The notes under the pieces were generated by a model. That model saw nothing but the letters and a program-made list of their open reading frames with translations, made no database searches and was not told the DNA's origin. Below are positions 63,423 through 64,000 of a stretch of 64,000 nucleotides of DNA, piece by piece. Numbering within the stretch: position 1 is the stretch's first letter; each line of letters begins with the position of its first letter. The DNA comes from Leisingera aquaemixtae. GTDB taxonomy: Bacteria; Pseudomonadota; Alphaproteobacteria; Rhodobacterales; Rhodobacteraceae. The translations under genes and the position numbers were made by a program. The stretch is from assembly GCF_019801145.1 (NCBI RefSeq), contig NZ_JAHVJQ010000002.1, positions 248,001-312,000 on the forward strand, read 5' to 3'.

Positions 63423-63977
63423 TCAGCGCGGGCTGCGCTTGGCCAGTATCCGCTGCAGGGTGCGCCGGTGCATGTTCAGCCGCCGGGCGGTTTCCGAAAC
63501 GTTGCGGTCGCAGAGCTCATAGATGCGCTGGATATGCTCCCAGCGCACCCGGTCGGCGCTCATCGGGTTTTCGGGAGGCGGCGGCAGCTCATCCCCGGTG
63601 GACAACAGCGCATTCATGATGTCGGTGGCATCGGCCGGCTTGGAGAGGTAATCCGTTGCGCCGATCTTGACCGCGGCAACCGCCGTGGCAATTGCGCCAT
63701 AGCCGGTCAGCACTACCACCCGGCTGTCAGGGCGTTTCTCACGCAGCACTTCGACCACGTCCAGGCCGTTGCCGTCCTCAAGCCGCAGGTCGACGACCGC
63801 ATAGGCCGGCGGCCGCGCCGTTGCGATGGCGCTGCCCGCGGCGACTGAGCCGGCGGTTTCCACCTCAAATCCGCGCTTCTCCATTGCCTTTGCCAGACGC
63901 CGCAGAAAAGGCTCGTCATCATCGACCAGCAGCAGTGTTTTGTCGGGTCCAATGTCCTGCAGAGCAGTTTCGGCCAT
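63423..63977 (-). CDS. regA: global redox response regulator RegA/ActR/PrrA
   Basis: A 184-residue response regulator. The receiver has the acidic pocket LLVDDDEPF, the phospho-acceptor Asp63 (VVDLRLEDG), Thr/Ser in VVLTGYG and Lys in DYLSKPADATD. A Pro-rich linker (PPPPENP) leads to a Fis-type HTH, NVSETARRLNMHRRTLQRILAKRSPR. It is phosphorylated by the RegB/PrrB sensor, probably encoded nearby outside the window, and controls respiratory, carbon- and nitrogen-fixation genes by redox state. GGAGG lies just before its start. Confidence 0.95.
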   Translation of the reverse strand: MAETALQDIGPDKTLLLVDDDEPFLRRLAKAMEKRGFEVETAGSVAAGSAIATARPPAYAVVDLRLEDGNGLDVVEVLREKRPDSRVVVLTGYGAIATAVAAVKIGATDYLSKPADATDIMNALLSTGDELPPPPENPMSADRVRWEHIQRIYELCDRNVSETARRLNMHRRTLQRILAKRSPR

Positions 63978-64000
63978 GCCCGGTCCTCCGCGAAGTTCTT

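Overview
The window looks like a contiguous piece of the main chromosome of a Roseobacter-group alphaproteobacterium (Rhodobacterales, Leisingera/Phaeobacter/Ruegeria-like). The evidence is high GC, Rhodobacter-type petP-petR and RegA/ActR regulators, an FMN-riboswitch type II lumazine synthase, Mic60 (mitofilin) encoded with hemD and hemY, and close protein similarity to the family forms recalled for that group. The genus is an inference. I see no prophage, insertion sequence, CRISPR array, integrase or toxin-antitoxin module.

Layout. 1-3.1 kb: 5' part of cytochrome b and the whole Rieske gene of the bc1 operon, a glutathione S-transferase, a small ABM-fold monooxygenase and a PaiB-like flavoprotein. 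3.2-7.2 kb: an FMN riboswitch with ribH, then the thiBPQ thiamine ABC importer behind a TPP riboswitch. 7.4-16.1 kb: aroC, a divergent MerR regulator/cation transporter pair with a textbook 19-bp-spacer promoter, a malonyl-CoA synthetase-like gene, a DMT exporter, an atypical SDR with a divergent LysR gene, an AraC regulator and an MgtC-like protein. 16.2-22.7 kb: ilvE, petP-petR, and the HDAC-like/xseB/ispA/dxs isoprenoid block. 22.7-31.6 kb: an epimerase-like protein, a methyltransferase, and a catabolic cluster (crotonase, NDP-forming acyl-CoA synthetase, SelT/W-like protein, acyl-CoA dehydrogenase) with a divergent GlxA/AraC regulator. 31.7-43.7 kb: adenine deaminase + AMP nucleosidase, HU, LysE and DMT transporters, msrB-msrA, a lone hydantoinase A, queG, a GST and mtgA. 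43.9-50.4 kb: gltB-GFA-gltD. 50.7-60.7 kb: uppP, an NDUFA9-like protein, tRNA-Leu(CAG), hemD-mic60-hemY, divergent tsaD-gpsA-yciI-EVE, and two small DUF proteins. 60.7-64 kb: ahcY, a small secreted protein, an HD hydrolase and the redox regulator regA.

Most of the window is ordinary core metabolism. The strongest unexplained signal is a dispersed 10-mer, TTAGRGNCTG (reverse CAGNCYCTAA). I found nine exact and at least four near copies in 64 kb, in intergenic DNA and inside unrelated genes; five sense copies begin with an in-frame TTA leucine codon. Other points of interest are a 20-unit perfect hexanucleotide repeat inside mic60 that encodes a Glu-Thr tract, a 200-base multi-hairpin region between convergent genes near 24.4 kb, an SDR without its YxxxK catalytic pair, and a GFA-family gene joined by a 4-base overlap to the start of gltB.
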